Assembly (NCBI GenBank): GCA_903888515.1
Contig: CAISTY010000070.1
Coordinates: forward strand, 1 to 36,906
DNA from: Akkermansiaceae bacterium
Lineage (GTDB): Bacteria; Verrucomicrobiota; Verrucomicrobiia; Verrucomicrobiales; Akkermansiaceae
Length of the DNA: 36,906 nucleotides
Reading direction: 5' to 3'
The notes under the pieces: model-generated
Told to the model about the DNA's origin: nothing
What the model saw: only the letters and a program-made list of their open reading frames with translations
Databases searched by the model: none
Position numbers and translations under genes: made by a program
Part shown: piece after piece, positions 8,239 through 16,100 of the stretch
Layout: each line of letters starts with the position of its first letter
Numbering within the stretch: position 1 is the stretch's first letter

Positions 8239-9479
8239 GGCAGGAAAATGACGGGCACGGCCTCCCGGCGTCCGGCTTTCTGCAACACTTTGGAGGCTCC
8301 GGCCGTGAGGATGAAATCCAGCGGCAAGTCTGCGGACGAATCAATGGCGGTAATGGATTGTTGCAAGGTTTTTCGATCCGCTCCAAATGACACCCGATGA
8401 ACACGCGTGGATGCCGGCAGCCAGCATGGCAGCGCCTGCTCGTTTGTTAGAACGGCTTCATACACCACATCCGAATGAATCCATGCTGCGGGGACACGCC
8501 ACACTTCCGGCACTCCCGCCAGCCATAACAACCCGCGGTGCGGCTTGCCGCCGCGTCCGGTATCCGGCCCTAACCAATCACCAATCGTCCGCTGCTTGCG
8601 AACGGAAATTTTCCAGCGCTCCTGAAACCAGAACACATCCACCGGAGCGAGTTTCATCGCCTGCTCAAGCGCCACCATGCAATGCTCCGTCGTTGGCGGG
8701 GCTTCAACCGGTAGAAAGCGTGCGGTCCATTTCCCCGGCTTCACGGCGGTCATGGCCAGCGCCAGCACCGTGCTTTTCGAGCGTCTTGCCAGCAGGCTTG
8801 GTAGCGGACTCGCCCGCGTCAGCCGCCCGAAAAACCGCACCGGCTCACCTTGTTTGCCCGCCCGCTGGTCTGCTAGAATACCCACAATGCCGCCCTCTCG
8901 CAGAAACCCCGCGACATGCAGCGGATTGTCACGCTTGGAAAACATCCGTGTCCCATCCGCCTGTCGGCGCGCGAACACCCGCGCGTCTAACAATGGATTG
9001 TTGAGTGGCCGGTAGAACGCGCCGGCCCGCGTACCTGCCGGAAAAAAATGGATGAGGCGGCTCAGGACCTCCCAGTTTCCCATGTGCGCGAGCAGCAAGA
9101 CGACGCCATTGCCTCCACCGAGCGCCTCCTCGAGGAGTCCGAGGTTTTCAATGTGAATCACGCTGGCGAGTTTTTCCGGCGTGAGCCGGGCGGTATGGGC
9201 GGCGGACATCAAATTACCCCCGGTGCGACGAAAACTTGCCTTGGCCATGCGCTGGAGTTCGTCCGCATCCATTTCCCCGGCAAACGCGATCCGCAGGTTC
9301 CTCAGAATCACCTTGCGGCGCAGCGGCATGAAATACCAAACCAAGCCGCCCAACGCTTCGCCTAACCGAAACACCCATGCCCCGGGAAGCACGCCCGCGA
9401 GTCCTTCAATCAACGAATGCCCGAGACATTCCAGCCGCCATTGCAAGAGCTTCGGTGGGGTTTTCAGTTTGCGGCCCAT
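8235..9479 (-). CDS. LpxL/HtrB-like lipid A acyltransferase with an extra C-terminal domain
   Basis: The first ~290 of 414 residues match the LpxL/LpxM family. A hydrophobic N-terminal region is followed by LLLAHMGNWEVLSRL with the catalytic H-x4-E pair (His132, Glu137). GIVGILADQRAGKQGEPVRF and the closing FWFQERWK follow, where proteobacterial members end. About 115 further residues (GLLWLAGVPEVWRVP to the end) belong to no family I know; this part is soluble-looking and ends in VPVIFLP. The enzyme should acylate a lipid A-type or other glycolipid at the inner face of the membrane. It is the first gene of the five-gene operon, so an operon promoter should lie in 9480-9640. The tail may be a fused partner domain. 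Confidence 0.8.
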   Translation of the reverse strand: MGRKLKTPPKLLQWRLECLGHSLIEGLAGVLPGAWVFRLGEALGGLVWYFMPLRRKVILRNLRIAFAGEMDADELQRMAKASFRRTGGNLMSAAHTARLTPEKLASVIHIENLGLLEEALGGGNGVVLLLAHMGNWEVLSRLIHFFPAGTRAGAFYRPLNNPLLDARVFARRQADGTRMFSKRDNPLHVAGFLREGGIVGILADQRAGKQGEPVRFFGRLTRASPLPSLLARRSKSTVLALAMTAVKPGKWTARFLPVEAPPTTEHCMVALEQAMKLAPVDVFWFQERWKISVRKQRTIGDWLGPDTGRGGKPHRGLLWLAGVPEVWRVPAAWIHSDVVYEAVLTNEQALPCWLPASTRVHRVSFGADRKTLQQSITAIDSSADLPLDFILTAGASKVLQKAGRREAVPVIFLP

Positions 9480-9636
9480 ACGTCCTGGATGAATTAAAGT
9501 AACGATTCAGAAATAGCAGCGTAGCTGGTGCCTCTGGCGCCAGTCTGTGCACCCAGCGTCTCGCTCCGTGGCGGCAGTCACATAATTGATTGAATTCAAT
9601 ATCATACCTTTTCCATCACTCAGGTGTATCAGGCAG

Positions 9637-9681
9637 CGGCCCCTTGTCTAATGGGTTCCAGTCCTGCTGACAAGACCGATG
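9637..9681 (+). repeat. Imperfect 45-bp direct repeat, copy A
   Basis: Aligned to copy B at 9992-10037, 35 of 45 positions match with one single-base gap. Nine of the ten differences are transitions. The best conserved parts are the ctaa core and acaaga-cgatg. Such a pattern suggests an old dispersed repeat family rather than a recent duplication. Confidence 0.55.
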
Positions 9682-9991
9682 GTGTGAAGTTAAATCACAG
9701 TGCTTAATCTCAGCTCCCCCTGCTCTCTGTCGATCTTGATCCGGAATTCAATTGCCGCAACGACCCGCCTCTCTTCTGTTGCCTGTTCGCCTGAAGTCCC
9801 TGAATGCGTTTCTATAAAGACCTAATCCTCCATGAAATATCGGATTTACATTCCGGTTTTCCATGGTAACATTCATGCAATTTCCCTATCTGAAATGCTC
9901 GCGGTCCTGCCCACCTTGTAGGCGGGAGGTTCGGCAGCCGGTCGGGTTTCCCAAGTAAAACGGTGGCAACGAACTCAACAACAGAATGAAC

Positions 9992-10037
9992 CGGCACCCC
10001 TGCCTAACGAATTACAGCCCTGCCAACAAGATCGATG
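9992..10037 (+). repeat. Imperfect 45-bp direct repeat, copy B
   Basis: Second copy of the element at 9637-9681, about 355 bp downstream and in the same orientation. It ends at an ATG (10035) that would be an in-frame upstream start of endonuclease III. Because that ATG is part of the repeat, I prefer the downstream ATG at 10074 for the gene. Confidence 0.55.
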
Positions 10038-10073
10038 CTTCACGCTAAACCTCCCAATATTCTCCCGCTTGCC

Positions 10074-10697
10074 ATGCTCAAGCAACAACGTGCCGATCAC
10101 CTGCTGCGCCGGCTCGGCGATCTCTATCCGGAAACTTCTATTCCGTTAGACCACAAGGATCCTTACACCTTGCTCGTCGCCGTCCTGCTTTCGGCCCGCT
10201 GCACCGATGTGAGGGTCAACCAGGTCACGCCCGCATTGTTCGGCCGGGCCGCCAACCCGCGCGCCATGATGCAGGTGCCCGTGGATGAAATCCGCATCCT
10301 CATCCGTCCCTGCGGCCTCTCACCGCGCAAGTCCGCCGCCATTTCCGCTCTATCAAAAATCCTCGTCGAGCAACATGCGGGCGAAGTCCCTGCGGATTTC
10401 GAAGCCTTGGAAGCGCTGCCCGGAGTCGGCCACAAAACCGCGTCGGTCGTCATGTCCCAGGCCTTCGGCGTGCCCGCGTTTCCGGTGGACACCCACATTC
10501 ACCGCCTCGCAACCCGTTGGAAACTCACGTCCGGAAAAAATGTCGAACAAACCGAGCGTGACCTGAAAATGTTATTTCCGCGTGCGTCGTGGAACCGCCT
10601 GCACTTGCAAATGATCTACTACGGCCGCCAACATTGCACCGGCCGCGGCTGTGACGGAACCACCTGTTTGCTCTGCCGTGAACTTGCAATATGCTGA
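10074..10697 (+). CDS. nth: Endonuclease III (DNA glycosylase/AP lyase)
   Basis: Removes oxidised pyrimidines from DNA and cuts the abasic site (base excision repair). The helix-hairpin-helix LPGVGHKTASVV contains the catalytic Lys, and VDTHIHRLATRW the catalytic Asp. The C-terminus has the iron-sulfur ligands, but with the spacing C-x9-C-x2-C-x5-C (HCTGRGCDGTTC, then LLC, then C at the end) instead of the C-x6-C-x2-C-x5-C of E. coli; an extra Cys in the first gap could serve instead. Starting at 10074 gives 207 residues, close to the 211 of E. coli. The frame is open up to an ATG at 10035, which lies in a repeat. It meets mnmG tail to tail, 22 bp apart. Confidence 0.93.
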   Translation: MLKQQRADHLLRRLGDLYPETSIPLDHKDPYTLLVAVLLSARCTDVRVNQVTPALFGRAANPRAMMQVPVDEIRILIRPCGLSPRKSAAISALSKILVEQHAGEVPADFEALEALPGVGHKTASVVMSQAFGVPAFPVDTHIHRLATRWKLTSGKNVEQTERDLKMLFPRASWNRLHLQMIYYGRQHCTGRGCDGTTCLLCRELAIC

Positions 10698-10719
10698 ATA
10701 CCAATAACTTGTGAATCTA

Positions 10720-12597
10720 TCAGCAAGCTGAGGCGGCCTCACGCTCGAGTTTTTCCAGCCATACCGCGAGCATGGCGACGTCGGCAGGTGTGATGCCCGG
10801 AATGCGCCCGGCCTGCCCGAGGGTGGCGGGTCGGACCTCCGTAAAGCGAATCTGCGCTTCCTTCTTGAGACCCCGAAGGGCCGTGTAATCGAGACTCTCC
10901 GGCAGACACCGGCCTTCTTGGCGCACCATCCGCTCAATCTGTGTCCGCTGGCGTCCCAAGTGTCCTGCGTATTTGATATCCGTCTCGATCAATGACCAAA
11001 GTTCCCTCGGAACCTCTTTGAGCAAAGTCTCCGGCAGCATGTGCCAAAAGTTTTCACTGCGCCGCAACCACTGATCGAGCCGCATTCCTTCATGCATCGC
11101 CTGGCGCACCCAGCAATCCGCCTTTGCCAGCCCGGCTAACTTTTCCTCCACCCGCCTGACCCGTTCCCCACCCACCAGCCCGACCGCCGCCGCTTTGGGA
11201 GTCAATCGAAGATCGGCATTGTCCTGCCGCAACAACAAGCGGTATTCCGCCCGGCTGGTGAACATCCGATAGGGCTCGGTGCAGCCACGCGTCACCAAAT
11301 CATCCACCATGACCCCAAGATACGCCTCGTCCCGTCCCAGTACCCACGCGGGTTTTCCCAATACCTTGAGCGCGGCGTTCGTCCCGGCGATCAGCCCCTG
11401 CCCTGCCGCTTCCTCGTATCCAGACGTGCCATTGATTTGTCCTGCAAAAAAAAGCCCCTCGATTTTACGAGTCTCCAAGGTCGGCCGCAATTGGGTCGGC
11501 GGACAGTAATCATATTCCACCGCATAGCCGGGACGCAGAATTTCACATTTTTCAAGACCCCGGATCGAGCGCAAAAATTCCAACTGCACCGAATAGGGCA
11601 GCGAGGTGGAAACCCCGTTGACGTAATATTCCAACGTGTGCCGCCCTTCCGGCTCCAAAAACACTTGATGCCGCTCCTTCTCCGCAAAACGAACCACCTT
11701 GTCCTCTATCGACGGACAATAACGCGGCCCCACCCCATCGATCACCCCGCTATACAACGGCGATTGATGGAGGTTTGCGCGAATGATGTCGTGGGTGCAC
11801 CCATTCGTATAGGTGATCCAACACGGCAATTGTTCCATGTGAAACGTGGGATCTCCCCAAAAATTGAGCGTGAACAAATCGTTGCGAGACCGCACCAAGG
11901 TGTCCGCCATGAAACTGAACTTCGGCACCGGCTCATCACCATGCTGGCATTCACACTTGGCAAAATCGATCGACCGCCCGTTCAAACGACAGGGCGTGCC
12001 GGTCTTGAAGCGCTCAACCGCAAAACCGCAGCGCTTCAATACTTCCGATAGATCAGAAGTGCCGTCCCCCATCCGACCGCCTTTTTCCTGACGCAGGCCG
12101 ACATGCATGAGCCCACCCATAAAAGTGCCGACACTCAAGATCACCGTCTTGCCTGCAAATTCGATGCCGAAAGAAGTCGTCACACCCATGATCCGGTCAC
12201 CTTCCAACCGAAGATCCAACACGTTCCCCTGATGCAACTCCACTCCCGGCATCGCCTCCAACTCCCGTTTCATCCGGAACTGATAGGCCTTCTTGTCACA
12301 CTGTGCCCGCAGAGCCCGCACGGACGGCCCCTTCGAGGCATTCAACAGACGCCATTGAATGCCGGTGGCGTCCGTGTTCAGGCCCATCACCCCGCCCAAC
12401 GCGTCGATTTCCCGAACCATGTGGCCCTTGGCCAGCCCCCCAATCGCCGGATTGCAGGACATCTGCCCGATGGTGTCGAGATTCTGTGTGAGCACGGCCA
12501 CCTCACAACCCAGCCGGGCCGCAGCCATCGCGGCCTCAATCCCGGCATGACCGGCACCTATCACTATCACATCATAACACTTGGGATATCGGAACAT
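10720..12597 (-). CDS. mnmG: tRNA uridine-5-carboxymethylaminomethyl modification enzyme MnmG (GidA)
   Basis: A 625-residue FAD protein that, with the GTPase MnmE, builds cmnm5U at wobble position 34 of several tRNAs. The FAD-binding loop VIVIGAGHAGIEAAMAA lies at residues 10-26. IGGLAKGHMVREIDALGG and NGTSGYEEAAGQGLIAG are GidA signatures, and the C-terminal helical domain that binds MnmE ends in ITPADVAMLAVWLEKLE. The length is that of the bacterial family. The gene lies 77 bp downstream of cytidine deaminase on the same strand and may be co-transcribed with it. No mnmE is in the window. Confidence 0.97.
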   Translation of the reverse strand: MFRYPKCYDVIVIGAGHAGIEAAMAAARLGCEVAVLTQNLDTIGQMSCNPAIGGLAKGHMVREIDALGGVMGLNTDATGIQWRLLNASKGPSVRALRAQCDKKAYQFRMKRELEAMPGVELHQGNVLDLRLEGDRIMGVTTSFGIEFAGKTVILSVGTFMGGLMHVGLRQEKGGRMGDGTSDLSEVLKRCGFAVERFKTGTPCRLNGRSIDFAKCECQHGDEPVPKFSFMADTLVRSRNDLFTLNFWGDPTFHMEQLPCWITYTNGCTHDIIRANLHQSPLYSGVIDGVGPRYCPSIEDKVVRFAEKERHQVFLEPEGRHTLEYYVNGVSTSLPYSVQLEFLRSIRGLEKCEILRPGYAVEYDYCPPTQLRPTLETRKIEGLFFAGQINGTSGYEEAAGQGLIAGTNAALKVLGKPAWVLGRDEAYLGVMVDDLVTRGCTEPYRMFTSRAEYRLLLRQDNADLRLTPKAAAVGLVGGERVRRVEEKLAGLAKADCWVRQAMHEGMRLDQWLRRSENFWHMLPETLLKEVPRELWSLIETDIKYAGHLGRQRTQIERMVRQEGRCLPESLDYTALRGLKKEAQIRFTEVRPATLGQAGRIPGITPADVAMLAVWLEKLEREAASAC

Positions 12598-12674
12598 CGT
12601 GAGACGCGAAACATAGTGTGCCTCCGCCGTGACTCAAGCGTGGAAACCACCGCAAGGCGTTCCACATGGAACAA

Positions 12675-13067
12675 TCACTCGCCACGATCCAAAATTCCGG
12701 CCGTCGCCCGCGGCAGCAGTTCTTCCAAGCGAAACTCCAAGCGTGACGAGCGGTTGGCTAACAGCACCCGGGGTACTCCGAATTCCGCCAGCACCTGACG
12801 ACAAGCCCCGCAGGGAGAGATCGGCACCCCGCTATCGGCAACCACGGCCACGCCGAGAAACTTCCGTGCCCCAGCCGCCACCGCCGCGCCGACGGCTACC
12901 TGCTCGGCACAACGGGTGAGACCATAGGAAAGATTCTCGACATTGCAGCCGACGAAAACCCGGCCGTCATCGGCCAACAGGGCCGCACCCACCGCAAATT
13001 CCGAATACGGCGCATAAGCGTGTTCGCGTGCCTGCCAGGCCGCCTCCACCAACAAGTTCCATTCCAT
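12675..13067 (-). CDS. cdd: Cytidine deaminase
   Basis: Zinc-dependent deamination of cytidine/deoxycytidine to uridine in pyrimidine salvage. From the ATG at 13067 the protein has 130 residues, matching the short tetrameric bacterial type. YAPYSEFAVGAALL (residues 18-31) and CNVEN (41-45) bind the nucleoside. TRCAEQ holds zinc ligand Cys53 and catalytic Glu55, and PCGACRQVL holds Cys86 and Cys89. The frame stays open to 13208, but those extra 47 residues are not conserved in character. It is divergent from pdhA, with a 189-bp gap that must contain both promoters. Confidence 0.95.
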   Translation of the reverse strand: MEWNLLVEAAWQAREHAYAPYSEFAVGAALLADDGRVFVGCNVENLSYGLTRCAEQVAVGAAVAAGARKFLGVAVVADSGVPISPCGACRQVLAEFGVPRVLLANRSSRLEFRLEELLPRATAGILDRGE

Positions 13068-13256
13068 GCAGTGCAGTCTAAGCACCGTTGCAGCGCGCGA
13101 ACACCAAAAAATTCCCGTGTCATAAGGAAATATCCTTGCCTCCTTGGGACATCTCTGCACTTTGGTCACCCACACTTCTCCACATCGGCACACGGCCATG
13201 CCCAACATCGATCACCCCATCCCGGTTTTCCCGCCTGAATCATCCCACCGCCGCTC

Positions 13257-14333
13257 ATGAATCGCGCCAACCTTTCCTCACTCGACTTCGCCCTCTCACC
13301 CATAAACCAAGGCCTCACGCCGGAGCGGAAAATCGAGCTCTTCGCCCAGATGGTGCGCATCCGCCGCTTCGAGCAAGCCAGCCTGAAATATTACCAAAGT
13401 GGGAAAATCGCCGGCTTCCTCCACCTCTACATCGGTCAGGAAGCCGTGGCCGTCGGCACGATTTCCCTGGGCGGACCGGATGATCACTTCATCACTGCCT
13501 ACCGTGACCACGGCCATGCCCTAGCCATAGGCATGAGCATGAATGAATGCATGGCGGAAATGTTCGGTAAAAAAACCGGTTGCTCCAAAGGTAAGGGCGG
13601 GTCGATGCACTTTTTCGCTCCCGACAAGAATTTCTGGGGCGGCCACGGCATTGTCGCTGGACAGACCCCGCTGGGCCTCGGCCTCGCTTACGCACTCAAA
13701 TACCTTGGCCGGGAAGGTTGCTGCCTCTGCTACCTCGGTGATGGTGCTGTCAACCAAGGCACTTTCCACGAGTCCCTCAATCTCGCCGCCCTGTTCGAAA
13801 TCCCGGTGGTGTATGTGATCGAAAACAATGGCTACTCGATGGGTACCTCTCAGGGACGGTCTTCGTCTTACACCAGTTGTCTTGCGCAGCGGGCCGACGC
13901 CTACAACATCGCTTGGGACGTGATCGACGGCTCCAACCTCTACGAAGTCCGGGCAAAAACCCATATCGCCATCGAGCGTGCCCGCACCCAGCACCGGCCT
14001 TCCTTGCTTGAAATCCACACCTACCGCTACTATGGACATAGTATTGCGGACGCCAATCACAAGAAATACCGCACCCCCGAGGAGATCGAAAACCACAAGC
14101 AAAACTACGATCCGATCTCCGTTTTTCGCCGCACCCTCATCGCCGAAGGGATCCTCACGGAGGATCGTGCGGCCGCCCTCAACCAGGCTGCCGCAGATGA
14201 AGCCGCTGCCGCCGTCAAATTCGCCGACTCATCGCCTGCTCCATCGCTGGCCGACATCCGCACCGATGTTTACTGGGAAAGCGACCACGCAACTCCGGCT
14301 TCCAAGATCGGCCGCCATTTCTTCGATGATTGA
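13257..14333 (+). CDS. pdhA: Pyruvate dehydrogenase E1 component, alpha subunit
   Basis: Thiamine-diphosphate-dependent decarboxylation of pyruvate, as heterotetramer with PdhB. The 358-residue protein has the TPP/Mg motif from YLGDGAVNQGTFHESLNLAA (GDG at residues 161-163) to the closing ENNGYSMGTS. AYRDHGHALAIG and KGKGGSMHFF are typical of the alpha subunit, as is the phosphorylation-loop region YRYYGHSIAD. It begins at ATG 13257 with no strong ribosome site. It is first in a pdhA-pdhB unit (35-bp gap); pdhC follows about 0.75 kb after pdhB, beyond two small lipoprotein genes. No E3 gene is in the window. Confidence 0.96.
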   Translation: MNRANLSSLDFALSPINQGLTPERKIELFAQMVRIRRFEQASLKYYQSGKIAGFLHLYIGQEAVAVGTISLGGPDDHFITAYRDHGHALAIGMSMNECMAEMFGKKTGCSKGKGGSMHFFAPDKNFWGGHGIVAGQTPLGLGLAYALKYLGREGCCLCYLGDGAVNQGTFHESLNLAALFEIPVVYVIENNGYSMGTSQGRSSSYTSCLAQRADAYNIAWDVIDGSNLYEVRAKTHIAIERARTQHRPSLLEIHTYRYYGHSIADANHKKYRTPEEIENHKQNYDPISVFRRTLIAEGILTEDRAAALNQAAADEAAAAVKFADSSPAPSLADIRTDVYWESDHATPASKIGRHFFDD

Positions 14334-14368
14334 GACACCCCCCCCCAAATCCCATTCCCCTAGCCGCC

Positions 14369-15355
14369 ATGTCACGCATTCTCACCTACCGTGAAGCCCT
14401 CCGCGAAGGACTTGATGAGGAATTGGCCCGCGACCCGAACGTCGTGCTGATAGGCGAAGAAGTCGCCCAATACAATGGTGCCTACAAAGTCACCGAAGGC
14501 CTTTGGAAAAAATGGGGGGATCAACGCGTGCTCGACACGCCGATCTCTGAAGCCGGCTTCATCGGCATGGGCATCGGGGCCTCACTGCTCGGCGTGCGCC
14601 CCGTCATGGAGTTGATGTTCTGGTCGTTCCACTCGGTTGCCTTCGACCAACTTGTCAGCAATGCCGCCTGCATCCGTTATATGTCCGGTGGCCTGTGCCA
14701 TTGTCCCATCGTGGTGCGTGGTCCTGCCAATGGTGGTACCGGGGTGGGTGCCACGCACTCGCACACCCCGGAAGCTTTGTTCGCCGCTTTTCCGGGTCTT
14801 AAAGTCTGCGCTCCCGCAACGCCGGCAGACGCCAAGGGTCTCATCAAAACCGCCATCCGTGACAACGACCCGGTTTTCGTCATGGAAAACACCCTGCTCT
14901 ACGGCACTTCCGGCGAGGTGCCCGATCCCGCCGACGGAGATTTTCTCGTTCCACTCGGATTGGCCGACATCAAGCGCGAAGGTTCGGACGTTTCACTGAT
15001 TGCTCATGGCCGCTCGGTCATTCAAGCCCTTGCCGCTGCGGACATCCTCCAAACCGAGCATGGGATCCACGCCGAAGTCCTCGACCTCCGTTCGATCCGT
15101 CCACTTGATCAGGACGCCATCCTCAAGACCGTGAGGAAAACCCACCGCGTGGTGCTGGTCGATGAATCCAAGCCCTTCGGTGGTGTTTCCGCGATGGTGG
15201 CCATGCTCATCCAGGATCATGCCTTCGATGACCTCGACGCGCCCATTAAACGGGTCTGCTCCCTCGATGCCCCTGCTATCTATTCGCAACACGTTGAGTA
15301 TGAACAACTTCCAAATCCTGGAAGAATCGTTGGGAAGGTTCTATCCATGGCCTGA
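14369..15355 (+). CDS. pdhB: Pyruvate dehydrogenase E1 component, beta subunit
   Basis: Partner of PdhA; forms the TPP pyrimidine-binding half of the active site. The start MSRILTYREALREGLDEEL at ATG 14369 matches the family start exactly, so the open frame upstream to 14330 is ignored. VVLIGEEVAQYNGAYKVTEG carries the conserved Glu that activates TPP. DTPISEAGFIGMGIGAS and HGIHAEVLDLRSIRPLD are further hallmarks. The 328 residues are the normal length. A small terminator-like hairpin follows at 15399-15417, so pdhC is probably transcribed at least partly from its own promoter. Confidence 0.96.
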   Translation: MSRILTYREALREGLDEELARDPNVVLIGEEVAQYNGAYKVTEGLWKKWGDQRVLDTPISEAGFIGMGIGASLLGVRPVMELMFWSFHSVAFDQLVSNAACIRYMSGGLCHCPIVVRGPANGGTGVGATHSHTPEALFAAFPGLKVCAPATPADAKGLIKTAIRDNDPVFVMENTLLYGTSGEVPDPADGDFLVPLGLADIKREGSDVSLIAHGRSVIQALAAADILQTEHGIHAEVLDLRSIRPLDQDAILKTVRKTHRVVLVDESKPFGGVSAMVAMLIQDHAFDDLDAPIKRVCSLDAPAIYSQHVEYEQLPNPGRIVGKVLSMA

Positions 15356-15398
15356 CATGGTTGCGGATGCAGATTGAATGACCCTCATCTTTTTCATT

Positions 15399-15417
15399 GC
15401 CAAGCGGCTTGGTTTTT
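15399..15417 (+). terminator. Rho-independent terminator after pdhB
   Basis: Stem ccaag / cttgg (extendable by a G-T pair), loop cgg, followed directly by five T. The short stem makes it moderate in strength. It lies 44 bp after the pdhB stop and 15 bp before the micro-lipoprotein ATG. Confidence 0.6.
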
Positions 15418-15431
15418 CTAGCATCGTTCGC

Positions 15432-15509
15432 ATGACGAAGCATTTGATTCTTGCCATTGCGGCTGTTAGTGTTGCCGTGGCACTGAATTCCTGCTGTTGT
15501 TTGTTCTGA
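15432..15509 (+). CDS. 25-residue micro-lipoprotein (signal peptide plus Cys-rich end)
   Basis: A tiny open frame whose product, MTKHLILAIAAVSVAVALNS followed by CCCLF, is essentially a lipoprotein signal peptide with a lipobox-like LNSC and three cysteines, then a stop. If processed, the mature peptide would be a lipidated pentapeptide. The next gene (15542) encodes a longer lipoprotein with a very similar N-terminus ending in SSCCSMF, which suggests a shared origin: either a truncated duplicate or a real entericidin-like micro-lipoprotein. It lies between two terminator hairpins within the pdh locus. The absence of a clear ribosome site limits confidence. Confidence 0.45.
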   Translation: MTKHLILAIAAVSVAVALNSCCCLF

Positions 15510-15541
15510 TCTTCTTATCTAACCAATCAAAACACCATCCC

Positions 15542-15964
15542 ATGAAACGACTTGCTGTTCTCTTCTTCTTAGGTGCCATTGCGCTCGGTTTTTCTTCGTG
15601 TTGCTCGATGTTCGGCAACTCTACCAGAGCCACCACCCACACGGAAACCCGCCAGGTCAAAACCTGCGGATATGACATTGTGACCGAACGGGTCGTCACT
15701 CCCGGTGATGCCAAGAGCGGCAAGGGTGGGATGGTTCAAACCATCGAGAAGAAGGTTCCGCGCTACAAAACCGTAACCGTCACGGTGCGTGATTTTTGCG
15801 GCAAATGCAAGCAGCGGTATTGCCCGAAGAAGGATTGCTGTGGCACCACTTCCGAATCCACCATGCGGATGGCAAGCGCACAAGGATCCGTTGGAAGTCC
15901 CAATATCGGTTTGATTCCAACCATGCGCGAACTCCCTCTCGCAACGAAAAATGTCACTCCTTGA
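15542..15964 (+). CDS. Small Cys-rich lipoprotein, unknown function
   Basis: A 140-residue protein from ATG 15542. The N-terminal 20 residues (MKRLAVLFFLGAIALGFSSC) form a lipoprotein signal peptide with the lipid-bearing Cys at 20 or 21. The mature part has a basic stretch around VPRYKTVTVTVRDFCGKCKQ and the cluster C-x2-C-x4-C-x4-CC, reminiscent of a metal- or disulfide-bound knuckle. I do not recognise the family. It is expressed in the same direction as pdhAB and pdhC but is set off by hairpins at 15399 and 15987, so it forms its own short unit with the micro-lipoprotein just upstream (32-bp gap). Confidence 0.75.
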   Translation: MKRLAVLFFLGAIALGFSSCCSMFGNSTRATTHTETRQVKTCGYDIVTERVVTPGDAKSGKGGMVQTIEKKVPRYKTVTVTVRDFCGKCKQRYCPKKDCCGTTSESTMRMASAQGSVGSPNIGLIPTMRELPLATKNVTP

Positions 15965-15986
15965 GTGAATTGCCCTATCATTTTGA

Positions 15987-16020
15987 AGCGCGGAGGAGCA
16001 TCAAACTCCCCGCGCTTTTT
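15987..16020 (+). terminator. Strong Rho-independent terminator after the lipoprotein gene
   Basis: An 11-bp GC-rich stem (agcgcgg then ggag on the left, ctcc then ccgcgct on the right) with a single bulged A and a 7-base loop, followed by five T. It starts 22 bp after the lipoprotein stop and precedes pdhC by about 80 bp. Confidence 0.9.
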
Positions 16021-16100
16021 CGTTTGCATTGCCATATCCACCGATAAAAAGACTGGAATTCGCCACGCGTTTTCCCATCCTTTCGACACTTCCCCATCCC

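Larger units (their letters stand above)
9480..10073. other. Long intergenic region with diverged repeat copies
   Basis: About 590 bp between the divergent acyltransferase operon and endonuclease III. No credible gene is present: frames are short and match nothing. It is AT-richer than its flanks and carries two diverged copies of a 45-bp sequence (see the repeats at 9637 and 9992). Promoters for both flanking transcription units must lie here, but no clear -35/-10 pair can be assigned by eye. Confidence 0.6.

Noticed and set aside
9812..9997. Small minus-strand frame in the long intergenic region
   Set aside because: 61 codons without motif or ribosome site, overlapping a diverged repeat; not supported as a gene.
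10004..10037. Integron attC-like core (gcctaac) near nth
   Set aside because: A GTTRRRY/RYYYAAC pair with inner L boxes and a foldable stem is missing, and no integrase or cassette array is present.
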